Shown here: piece by piece, positions 11,967-21,870 of the stretch | Layout of the letters: each line of letters opens with the position of its first letter | Position numbering within the stretch: the first letter of the stretch is position 1 | DNA from: Lunularia cruciata | Lineage: Eukaryota; Streptophyta; Marchantiopsida; Lunulariales; Lunulariaceae | Reading direction: 5' to 3' | NCBI GenBank assembly: GCA_948567375.1 | Contig: OX419757.1 | Coordinates: 3,844,001 to 3,908,000 of the forward strand | DNA: 64,000 nt | The notes under the pieces: generated by a model | Told to the model about the DNA's origin: nothing | What the model saw: the letters and a program-made list of their open reading frames with translations, nothing else | Databases searched by the model: none | Program-made: the position numbers and the translations under genes

Positions 11967-14900
11967 ATGGAACTTGTTAGAGCAAGCCTAGCAGCATCAG
12001 CTGCAGGATGCCTGCAATCTAAACCCAGAATTGTTCCTGCAGCAGCTCAAGTTCCATTTCAGAGCGCAATTGGCCGCAGCTGCTGGAGAAAATCTCAGCT
12101 GCAGAGAATTGGATATCTTCACTTGAGTGATGGTAAGGAAAATGCTGGTGGTGGCGTTAGTTTGAGAGAGTCACCATTGAATGTGTTCAATGGTAAGCAG
12201 AATGGGAAGCGAATTAAGGGTGATCGCCAAACTTTTTGTTGTGTTTCCCCACCATCGTCTGCCTCGTCCCAAGAGGAGGAAGGGAGTGTTGAGGAGCTGA
12301 AAGATGGCCAGTTTGTAGCAGAGGATGGCGAACTTAAGGATAAGACCAAGAAAGCTTACAGGTCTTCATGGACTGCAAAAGATCTAGAGGGGAAAGATTA
12401 CCTGTACAGGCTCGGGAATGAGGCGGACAATATGAACATCGTCGTGGGTGCACGAGCTGGAATAATTGATGAACTCTTTGCCGGCAAAATCCTCGGGGTT
12501 GAATGTAATTGACCAAAGTTTCTCTCTTTGTTTGAAGTTTATTATTCTTCGAACATAATTTACCTGTAGACTTCCAGTCTTGATGCTCAAAACTCTTGGC
12601 GGTGGACTCATCGTCTGTGAGCACAAATTTGCAGGAAGTTCGTATCTGAAATTTTTACGAATTCAAGCCAAGGAAGTCTGTTCGAATTTGGGTTTTGTAG
12701 TCGAGTTTCTTGGCATCCTTTGCTGCTGACTCCATCCATCAAATTCACTGCAGCTGATATCGTCTTTAAATACCGACAAAAAGTAACGCGATCTTTCCAG
12801 CATATACAAGGAGATTACTACATAGCCCCACTATTCCTGGTAATTAACGCTGCAAACTCTTCAGATTTCACCGTGGACTCATTTTGGACCTTCGGCGAGT
12901 TTTGAATTGCAACAGAAATGATATTCGTTGATCCTTACTGAGCTATTCTGTGTATGTTATGCAGGAAAAAGTTGGTGAGTGAACGGGGATGGCATTTTTC
13001 ACAATCAAGTCAGGCCATTTGTTATTATGAATCAAGCTTATGCTGTTTCTGTTCAAAATTGTTGAGGCCAGAAAGAGAGGGAATCGCTTGAAAAGATGAT
13101 TCATTTTTGTCGGAACTCTGTACCTTCACACACCATATGGTTAAGGCAAAAGTTGCCGATTTGGTGGAGTCGCTTCCAGTTCTAAAGAACGTGTTGTAAT
13201 TGACTAAGACCAAATCTCTATTCGCTTCTTCACCGAACGTAATCAGTTCCAGCCATTAGCTGGTTTGAAGAAGATCATTGCCAATATCACCAATTAACTG
13301 ACCAGATTTTGTTGTAAAGGGTTTGCATTGATTTCGCATACTCCTTACCTCGCCACCGTGGTCTGTTCAGTTACTCACGTGGTGAAGAATTATCTCGCTC
13401 CTTCTCTGGAGACGCAGGTGCCCCTTATATTAGGTGATAGATCCAACCTATTTCTACTTGGCTATGAGTTTCGATAAAGTTTTGGAGAGGCTACTGAAGA
13501 GTGATTTAAGTTCCGAGTAGGCATGCATCTGGAAATGTTGTGAACATCTTTGTGTGTCAACTTATTTCGCTCCTTCCATGGTCCCAGTGGAAGAAGCCCT
13601 ATGAATGTAGGTTTCTCAGTGATACGACTTGATTAAAAACCGCATCCACTGATATTTCAGGTGTTTGGGGAGGTAAGGGCCAAGGGAAGTCCTTCCAGAT
13701 TGAGCTTATATGTAAAGCTTTGAATCTGGAACCTGTCATCATGTCTGCTGGGGAGATGGAATCTGAATGGGCTGGTATGCACTTCCCTTCCAGTCTGATG
13801 CTTCGTCTGGTTAATTATCGTCTATCCATATTTCTTGTCCCTTTTTTACCAGGTGTGTTTCTCATGGAGAAATTTCAGACTTCAATCAACAATATGCTTT
13901 ATCGCTCCAACGCAGCCAAGACACCACCATCATCGACTCCTCTCCCACTTCGCTCCACTCCACCCATCCTCAACTAAAGCTCTGTCTATTCCTCCTTGCT
14001 CGATATTTCTCTCTTTGATGGTCTTCATCTCCTTTCAATTTCAGATGCTTAATCGGTAGTCTTGGTTCTCATTCCATGATGTATACCAGTTCTCAGCAGG
14101 TGCTACTTATGAAATGTATGAATTATGTCCTTAATTTCGCTTATCTTCGTAATGTTAGATTCACTTACATCTATTGCTTAGATTCAATTCTTTTCGATTT
14201 CCATACGGCCATGCATGCATTTCATATGCACTTCAGATGCATGTTCTCGGTTCCATACTTAGTAGGTTCTGGACCCCCCGTTCTTCGAACGGCTTCTGCT
14301 CCCGTTTCCCAAATATGCTTTATGCACGTCCTCGGTTCCCTACTAAGTATGTTCTGGATCCCTGTTCTTCTGACGGCTTCTGCTGCCATTTCTCAAATAT
14401 GTTTTATTGATAGGAAAAGTTAGGTCTTTAGATGTTCTTTATTCGTTTGGCAGTTCTAGGTCCCCATTCGAACTTGCTCGGAATCTCTTCAGTACTTCTT
14501 TGGAGTTTAGGAGCTAAGAGTGTGCTATATTACCCTACATCACAAGTTAGCAGGAACACTTTCTCGGAACTTTGTCTGTGGGCTTGGTTATTTGGAAACG
14601 GTGAATGGCCTTCGTAGGTTGCTCGCTCACAATGTCTTGTAATATTTGATCTGCTGCTAGGGCAACCTGGTAAGCTAATTCGAGAAAGATACCGAACGTC
14701 TTCACAAGTTATAAAAGTTCAGGTAAGTTTATGTGTTCTGTCCGTCGGTTTTCATCCTTCTTAAACATCATGTCTTCATGGTTTCTTAATCGTTGCTGCA
14801 CTCATCAAAGCACGATGACACAGTATGTTGAATGATATTGGCCTTGGATGGGCCATATACGTTTTCTACGTTTCTTCACTTGATGATGTCGTCTGGGAGT

Positions 14901-16700
14901 CAAATTGGTTAAGTAGTTTGAAAATCGTAAATTTTGTAGCGTACTAGACGAATCAAGGGTGATACAGAAACCTGAATGTTTATATCTTGGCAACTGTACT
15001 GATTGTTCTGTACATTTCAGGGGAAGATGAGCGCATTGGTGATCAACGATCTTGATGCGGGAATTGGCCGATTTGGTATGATTCTTTAGGCAAGTGGTCG
15101 TTTCATTTAAGATTCGATACATGTGGCCAAGGTTTTGAGTTTCACGCTGTGAACATCTGGAAATCATGAACTGACTTGTATGGTCTGCGAAATGTAGAGA
15201 ACACACAATGCACGGTGAATAATCAGATGGTGGTTGGTACTCTCATGAACCTGTGTGATAACCCTACTCGGGTGAGCATTGGGCAGGAATGGAAGGAAGC
15301 TGACATTGTTAATCGTGTGCCTATCATTGTGACTGGGAATGACTTCTCAACGCTTTGGGCACCTCTTATAAGAGATGGTCGAATGGAAAAATTCTACTGG
15401 TAAACCTCCCTCTTAAATGATAGCAGTACGTGGAACGATGCCACACTTTCTCAGGACAACAGCCACTGCCTAATTACTGAAGCTGTAAAATTAGATATCT
15501 GCTGCATAAAACCTGTTTTATCGCCTGCATACTTTTGAAAATTTTCATCACAGGTAGATGAATATCTAAAGCTGCCGAAAAATTCCGCAAAATTCGTACT
15601 TGATTCCTTCCTTGTACCTGCTATTTTCATAACTTTTTGTTAGTGAATAAGCATCACTTGGACATGCACCCTCATCATTGCAGGCAACCAACCCGAGAAG
15701 ACATTGTCAACACTGTTTTTAGAATGTATCGCAAGGACGGTTTGACTGAAGAAGACATAGGCGCGCTTGTTGATACTTTCCCAAACCAAGGTAGGGTATT
15801 CGGGGACTTCCATATTTGGCCTGCGTGAAGATAAGTGAACGGTATGTGATAAACATGTATCCGGCAGGAAAGGAACGTAGCGGGAAATAAATATCATCTC
15901 AGGAACGAGTTCATGTGAATTTGGTACAGCGGAGATTCTCTAGGCATTGTAAACGAACTGCTTTGGACCCATCAAGTCTAGAATTAGTGATAATTTTTCT
16001 GCATCATATCCAATACGATGGTTGCTCCTCAACAGTCACCTGCATTTAGGTTATCTCAGTGAGTGACATCTTCTTCTGGAGCTCACGAAATCGTACATTT
16101 AGTTTAAGGTTGTTGCTGTTAACTCTGTATATCTTGCTGATGTCTATATCCCTCGGGTCTTGCGCAGCACTTGATTTCTACGGTGCTCTAAGATCTCGTA
16201 CTTATGACGGAGAAGTGCTTAAGGTATTTTCCTTCCCGATCTATTCGACTCTACTTCCCTGTTTATGCATTGGTCACAAAGATCTACCGTGGCATTGCTG
16301 GTTAGGCAACTTAGTGCCCAACTCATTGTCTTCCTGCACCTGTCTAAAATGTCATTTGATGGGACGACAGTGGGCCAACAAAATAGGCGTTTCGGAACTC
16401 TCAACAACGCTTGTAAACAAGAAGAGAAAGGAGCCTCTTCCAGAATTCATTGCACCCGAGGTACCGTATCCTTCCCTCTAGAATGAGCTGATGTTGAAGA
16501 GCCATGTTCGCCTGATTTACAGCTATTAATGCTCAGAAGTTACTGACTCTTTCTCACCTGCTCTGCAGCAAACACTAGATAAACTGATCGAAGCTGGAAA
16601 GTCTTTGGTAGAAGAGCAAGATATGGTAATGAGAATGCGTCTCTCAGACACATATATGAAGAAACAAACTGGACCTGGAATCTCTATCCTCGCTTCTTAA
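11967..16700 (+). CDS. Rubisco activase-like AAA+ ATPase, chloroplast-targeted, 504 aa
   Basis: Twelve GT-AG exons join in phase throughout: 11967-12504, 12754-12839, 12965-12974, 13371-13433, 13661-13774, 14661-14722, 15021-15075, 15198-15399, 15684-15790, 16168-16223, 16371-16460, 16569-16700 (TAA), giving 1515 nt. The N-terminal 100 or so residues are Ser/Ala/basic and look like a chloroplast transit peptide plus a variable linker. The AAA+ core shows Walker A GGKGQGKS, MSAGEMES, Walker B LVINDLDAG, TVNNQMV, sensor VPIIVTGNDFS and the arginine-finger region RDGRMEKFYW. Rubisco activase remodels inhibited Rubisco using ATP. This protein, however, has NPTRVSIGQEWKEADIVNRV where classical RCA has a different, shorter segment, and its C-terminus lacks the paired redox cysteines of long RCA isoforms. 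From memory this resembles the second plant RCA-like clade (Arabidopsis At1g73110 type) rather than canonical RCA. A true function in Rubisco activation is not established here. Confidence 0.9.
14237..14406 (+). repeat. 85-bp tandem, each unit with a hairpin element (copies 7 and 8)
   Basis: Two units start ATGCATGTTCTCGG (14237) and ATGCACGTCCTCGG (14322). Unit one contains the perfect hairpin CCGTTC-TTC-GAACGG followed by CTTCTGCTCC (about 14263-14310). Unit two has CTGTTCTTCTGACGGCTTCT (about 14350-14390). They lie in the intron between exons 5 and 6 of the RCA-like gene, sense orientation. Confidence 0.75.
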
Positions 16701-17900
16701 GTCTTGAAGCAAGATTCTCCACACTTTCCCATTGCATGCGGATACTTGATGGTTCTCCCCATCATGCCTTTTTACATCTCCATTTCCCCATGGGATGTTT
16801 CCAACATTTCGTACTGTTCTGTGCTCAAGAGATAAAGAATCTCTGTACCAATACTAGAAGCAATAGGGTGAGTAGAATTGAACTTCACTTAGGGACATGC
16901 TTTTTAGTGTAGATTAATTTCTTGTCAAATTTTGAAAGCCTGATAAGTTGATATTTAAAGCAAAGCAGCAGAAGAATTCAACGAGCAAGCCGTTTTTAGA
17001 CTCTTGTTTGAAGAATATCAAGAAAATTAGATTTCAGACGATTGCTGCTGATTGCTGAGCTGTGTATGGGGATGTTCGTAGTCAATATCCGCAACTTCCC
17101 GTCCAGCCGGTGTGAATGACTATCCGTAATCCTCTACAAACGAGGACACTTGTACCTGAGAAATAGTGAGCACATTTCTGCTTCAAGTCACGAGTGAGTT
17201 TATACAAAAGCAACGACTGAAATGATTTCAAACTTCTCTACATTCTTGAGGCAAATCAGCTTAATTCCACTGTTCGTGTTTGTATCCTAGATTTGGCGTT
17301 TTACCTGGCCACTTACGCGTACATTCCGTCAGTATACTATTGGCGAGTTCCTTGATGACATATACACGCAGAAATATCACACCAGATGTATCGGGAAACA
17401 ATGTCCTTGAACCAGACCTGTATATTGTGCAGCCGCACACTCCATTCATTAGGCATCACAGTGGTAGACATGGACATGGACTGATGTATTCCGAATCCAA
17501 ATCAAGTGAAAACGCTGGTCAGAACGCAGACTATACGGTCCCGTGGTGTGATCAGCTAATCTGTCAGTGAGGCCTGTTCCCAAACTGTCAATCGTATTAT
17601 TATTTTTATCACTAGTGTGTGTGTTATCACCAGTGTGTGTGTCCAATTATGATCTTTCGTTGTTTGAGTGCGCCCAGAAATGGTGGCGGCCTTTCCATTC
17701 GTTCAGAAAGTCCGTCAAGGGTTTAGCGACATTAGAATGCAGGAACGGTTGAATCTCAGAACTATGTTCAACGTCATAGAAATGATGCAGCCACTCCAGT
17801 AAGCCGAGGAAACTTTTTCAGAGGCTTGTTTGAAAACATTGTAGCGATTCACAATATTATTAATTTTATATAAATATTTTTATCCAGGAACATATCATGC
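16701..17900. other. Intergenic between RCA-like gene and tRNA-Ala
   Basis: The first part is expected to be 3' untranslated sequence. A 96-codon ORF at 17280-17570 has no recognisable domain and no supporting splice or codon signal, so I do not call it. A short GT-rich patch lies near 17617-17642. Nothing else supported. Confidence 0.5.
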
Positions 17901-17973
17901 GGGGATGTAGCTCAGATGGTAGAGCGCTCGCTTAGCATGCGAGAGGCACGGGGATCGATACCCCGCATCTCCA
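17901..17973 (+). tRNA. tRNA-Ala(AGC)
   Basis: A full cloverleaf is visible. The acceptor stem is GGGGATG/CATCTCC with discriminator A at 17973. The D arm starts TAGCTCAGATGGTAGAGC, and the anticodon stem CTCGC/GCGAG encloses loop TTAGCAT with anticodon AGC at 17934-17936. The T stem is CGGGG/CCCCG. The first bases of the D arm also form the Pol III A box. The T loop reads ATCGATA instead of the usual TTCGANY, so T54 is A. This changes the T54-A58 pair and the B box (GGATCGATACC). No intron is present; CCA is not encoded. The gene may be active or slightly decayed. Confidence 0.95.
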
Positions 17974-18100
17974 TGAACAACTCCTCTGCCAGGGATTTCA
18001 CCCTTTTAGCGACAGGCACATGGTGAATGCAATTCACCATGTGAACTGTCTATTATAAGAACATTTTATCTACATCTTTCATGGAAAAGGGCGAGAAGGA

Positions 18101-18134
18101 AAAGGGCGACCGAGTAGAAAACACGAAGGGAGGA
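18101..18134 (-). mobile_element. Fragment of non-LTR element 3' tail
   Basis: AAGGGCGACCGAGTAGAAAA followed by CACGAAGGGAGG matches the reverse complement of the 3' tail of the element at 44.4-47.3 kb, closest to the diverged copy at 56.66 kb. Flanking DNA is purine-rich (GAGAAGGAAA on the left, GAAGAAGGAAAG on the right), so a target-site duplication is possible but not decisive. Confidence 0.5.
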
Positions 18135-18381
18135 TAAGAAAGGAAGAAGGAAAGCATGATGTACGATCTAAAGAGAGGAAAAGAAAGGGAGAAGGAAAGC
18201 AATTCCCTATGGACGGTACCTTGGGGGAGGTGCAAAAATGCATTGTCAGGTATGGTAGTTGTGCTGCGTTTAAGAATCTATATAGGCGAACACTGTAGTA
18301 CACAGAGCATCTGCATCTGCCAATAATCATCGTAGACCTTTGACCGTCTTCTTCCAATTTACGCAGTCACTTTATTTGGTT

Positions 18382-18452
18382 AGCGTTAATGAAGAAAAAA
18401 GGCGACCGCGTAGGAAAAATGAAGGATGGGAAGACCCCATCAAGCGTTAATG
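18382..18452 (-). mobile_element. 51-bp micro-insertion of non-LTR element 3' tail with 10-bp target duplication
   Basis: AGCGTTAATG occurs at 18382-18391 and again at 18443-18452. Between them lie 51 bp, reading GGCGACCGCGTAGG and then GAAGGATGGGAAGACCCCAT, which is the reverse complement of the last bases of the element copy at 44.4-47.3 kb. This is the expected product of a target-primed reverse transcription event that stopped after about 50 nt. Confidence 0.8.
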
Positions 18453-18919
18453 TGGCTTTTCCCTTGTGTATGGACTGTGCGCTTTTTCTCCTGCATTCTT
18501 TGTGCCTAAAGTTTGCATTCCTTCTCTTCTTGTTGATGTCGAGTGCGCTTTTTCTCCTTCCTTTCAAAACGCGCCACGAGTGGATTTTAATATCAAGTCA
18601 AAATCCCCCTTGGATTTCCCTTGTCCTTATATCGACAATAATGATCTCTATGACTAGCCGGCTGACGTTTGGATTCAATAGGGTTTCAATCGTACTTGGA
18701 ATGAAGTGACGGACCACCCATAAAATTTAACGGGATATATTCTATAAACATAAGCTTTAATCTTGTCAGATTCAAGGTCCATTATTTATTTTACAAGATT
18801 TCACTGAAAGTTAGATAAGACAGTTAACAAGAACGTTATGAGTCATTTCCTTAACAAATCCCAAAATTTTTATGGATGGTCCTGCAGAATTAGTAACCGG
18901 CTAATTAAAACCCGCTAGT

Positions 18920-18968
18920 GTTCCTTGTACGATCCTTTGGTTTTCCTACGCGGTCGCTTACTTGTTTC
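18920..18968 (+). mobile_element. Diverged fragment of non-LTR element 3' tail
   Basis: TTCCTTGTACG, followed after a gap by TTTTCCTACGCGGTCGC, matches the sense strand of the 3' tail with an internal deletion of the GATGGGGTCTTCCCATCC part. No target duplication was identified. Confidence 0.45.
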
Positions 18969-19613
18969 TTCTATGTCCTATAAAGCTTTCCGAGCACGGA
19001 GGTGTTTGTTTCTCCATGCTTACCAATCTTGTCAAAAGTCTTCCCAATCTCAGACGAGTGCAATGTGCTGAGTGAGAACTGCATCTACTGTTTAACGTAA
19101 ATCCGAGTTTCGCTTCAAGTTTCGTCTTTCAGGGAAGACTTAAAGATCATTTATATCAGGTTCAGATTTGATAATGACCAGAAGTTGATCATCACTGCAA
19201 ATTCCGGACTTCGCAGTTTGCCTTGTGATCCTGGCAAAGAACTCCAGTACCTAATCCACGAGAAATAGTCAGCACATTTTCTCAAAGACGTGGACGGGAC
19301 TTGGTCCAGTACCCTTAGCTCCGTGTTTTCACAAGGGGATATCCTCGATTGACTTCCATGAGTTTTCTTGTACGGTTTGACGAGGTTTTCTCATTCTGAT
19401 TTCTACATTGCTTTGCGAGTCCTTTTTTCCAGAGTCAAGTCTTCCACGTCTATATATGAGTCTTGCCTACAGCCTGCTGTAAAATAGGAACGAAGATTGA
19501 ATCGTCGATTGCTTCTTGATTGATTCTCCGACACTTCGATCCCGTGTGGACTGCGCGAGTACCACAGTGGACTCTCTATGCAGCAGTGCATTTTTAGTCT
19601 CTGAGCGAAAATG
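18969..19613. other. Intergenic, no gene seen
   Basis: Nothing recognised. A phrase near 19250-19290 (GAGAAATAGTCAGCACATTT) also occurs with one mismatch near 17158-17178, suggesting a small dispersed repeat. Confidence 0.35.
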
Positions 19614-19665
19614 GAATTGCAATTGTATTTTGATCAAATGAATTGCAATTGTATTTTGATCGAAT
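19614..19665 (+). repeat. 26-bp tandem duplication
   Basis: The unit GAATTGCAATTGTATTTTGA followed by TCAAAT or TCGAAT is present twice (19614-19639 and 19640-19665). It lies just upstream of the transposase relic and contains the palindrome AATTGCAATT. Confidence 0.85.
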
Positions 19666-19739
19666 GATTTGAGGAGATATATTGGTGTGTATGGGCACAC
19701 AATAGGGGTCAAATAGAGTATTTACAGAATAGAGTATTT

Positions 19740-20750
19740 ACTTTTATGAGGATTGGATGCTTGAGCTATTAGACAACTTATTAGAATGAATTTATGATCA
19801 TTCCAAGTTTTAATAATGTTGTACAAAACCATGGAGTATTTAGAAATGCCTCTAGAAGAATACAAACTCCTGTGTGGATGCAGGTTGCACTTACTCTTGA
19901 TAGGTTCGGCCATCATGGTATAGGGGGCAAGTGTGGCAAGAGAGTTAAACTTATGGGGGATCAGTGTAGGTTCTATATTGTTGTTTACAAAATGAGTAAT
20001 GACAACAATTATTTCTATATTGGACAAGAAGGTAAAATGGCCGGATATGGAGGAGATGTCAAGAATACACAAAAAGGATTCCTTGGGTGTGTGGGTTTAG
20101 TGGATAGGACTTTATTCAGATTGTCACAATGATCCAAAGTGGACAAGAAATACATTGTTTGTCAAAAGGGATTTTACTCTATCAATGGTCAAGTTGTATG
20201 CAACGACAAGAGATGAATTATTCATTTTGTGGTGGTAACAAGTAGTGTTTTGTTCAATATTATTGATCATGTTGAAATGGTAATACTTTTGTACATAAGG
20301 TGCAAATAAGTATTGATCAAACTTGTAACTTTGTGAATTGGCAATGCAAGGATGCTGGGTTCTTGCCATGACATTATATGTATAAAAAATCACCTATATG
20401 GACTGATTTGGAATACAAGGAGAGAGTGCAGTTTTTTTGAGAACCATAAATTTTTGTTTGGGGATTCAGGTTATATTCCTATGGCACATTTACTTCCCTC
20501 CTTCAAACAAGCTCAAACACCCAATAAGGCTAATTTTAGTAAGTATCTGGCATCCACTAGAGTAGCATATGAGCATTGTATTGGAATTCTAAAAACTAGA
20601 TGAAGTTTGCTCAAAGAAATAAGAGTACAACTAAATATGGGACGAAATGTAGATCTATTAAGATGGGTGATAGTGTGTATTATTCTTCATAACTTTCTGA
20701 CTATCTGGGTAGAAATGCGTTTGATGATTTGGATTTAGATATAGGAAATG
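19740..20750 (+). pseudogene. PIF/Harbinger (HARBI1-like) transposase relic
   Basis: Frame fragments match the plant PIF/Harbinger DDE nuclease family in order. These are RIQTPVWMQVALTLDRFG (in 19794-20132), GFLGCVGLVDRTLFRLSQ with the first catalytic Asp, SINGQVVCND-like sequence in another frame near 20175-20210, FGDSGYIPMAHLLPSF with the second Asp, STRVAYEHCIGILKTR with the catalytic Glu, then LRWVIVCIILHNFL after a TGA near 20601. All three DDE positions survive but frameshifts and stops separate them, so no functional transposase can be made from this copy. The Myb-like partner ORF and terminal inverted repeats were not found. Confidence 0.8.
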
Positions 20751-21191
20751 AAGAGCAAAGTATGGACCAAATAGCCTTTGAGTATCATGGAGAGAACCAA
20801 GAAGAAACAAGAATTTATGTAATGAAAAATTACTTGGCCCATCTGAGGTCCCACACAATGTAATATATTTTATGAACTCCAGATCCATGGAATATTTGTA
20901 TGTACTTTGAGTGAGTTTGATTCACTTAGAATACTTTTTTTGTTCGTGTACTTTGAGTGAGTTTGATGCACTTGGGATGATATATTACACTTGGGATGAT
21001 ATATTACACTTGGGCTTGGTTAAATTGCGGGGTACATTTAGTTTTTTAGTTGTGTTAAATTGGCTGGTAAACCTAGTGTGATTGTGCGGTATGTGTGGAC
21101 ATTTGTGAAGGTAACCATAGTGTGGTTGCATGGTGTGCATGGGCATTTATCAAGGTGATGTGTGAGTATTCCAAGAAGAGAAGTTGAGTAT
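20751..21191. other. AT-rich spacer with short tandem repeats
   Basis: GTACTTTGAGTGAGTTTGAT occurs twice (about 20902 and 20948), and ACTTGGGATGATATATTAC occurs twice in tandem near 20969-21007. A further near-repeat of TAGTGTGATTGTGCGGTATG lies downstream (about 21076 and 21118). No coding sequence is evident; this is probably the 3' flank of the transposase relic. Confidence 0.5.
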
Positions 21192-21870
21192 TGTAATACC
21201 AAGAGCTAGCCATATGATCTAGATGTGAAATTTGGTTTGGTAACATCTAGAATGATGTTATACATGATGGTCAAAATAGATAAGATAGAAGTATCACCAA
21301 AAGAGTACTTCTACTAATAGTGCATAAACCAAAATAGACTTGAGAACCTTAGAACCAATAGCTAGACATATGATTTAAAGGTGAGAATTGGTTTGGTAAC
21401 ATCTGGAAGGATGTTACACATGATGGACTAAACATATCAGAAAGAGGTATCACCAAAAGGGGACTTCTACTAATAGAGTAGGAACCAAAATATGCCTAAA
21501 ATCTTTGAAGGCAATTTCGGAGGCCTAAACGGATGAATTAGGCCTCGAAAATGTGCAGATTCCCCCCCCAATGGAGGAAAGGCTAGCCTTCCCTCCCCCC
21601 TGCTTTGTCTCATCAAGAGCTTTCCAACGGTACCTTACTCATGTGATTCTGAGATTCCTACAGGAAGATTCCCTAAAAGATTCCCTCTAGTCAAAGCTTG
21701 TTTGACCAACCAGATAGGACCTAGACCAGACATGTCACCCATCCAAGTAAGTAATCCAAGGGTGGAGCTTGCTGACATGTCACCTATCTGTGTCCCTAAT
21801 CCTATGGTGGAGCTTCCTTGGCGGAGATCCTCTTTGTCTATATAATAAAGAGAAGGTGCTCCCTTGGGGC
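21192..21870 (+). repeat. LTR-like repeat, copy A
   Basis: The repeat begins TGTAATACC, carries an internal near-duplication of about 156 bp (21205 and 21361), and includes GAGGCCTAAACGGATGAATT near 21519. It ends after a TATA-like CTATATAATAAAGAG at about 21838. The same order of sequence, inverted, occurs at 59285-59799. The TG start, promoter-like TATA and position next to degenerate coding debris are typical of the U3/R part of a plant LTR. The 3' LTR border and primer-binding site were not identified. Confidence 0.6.

Noticed and set aside
14076-14423. 115-codon plus-strand ORF in the RCA-like intron
   Set aside because: It reads through the 85-bp tandem hairpin repeats and lies between two well-supported exons.
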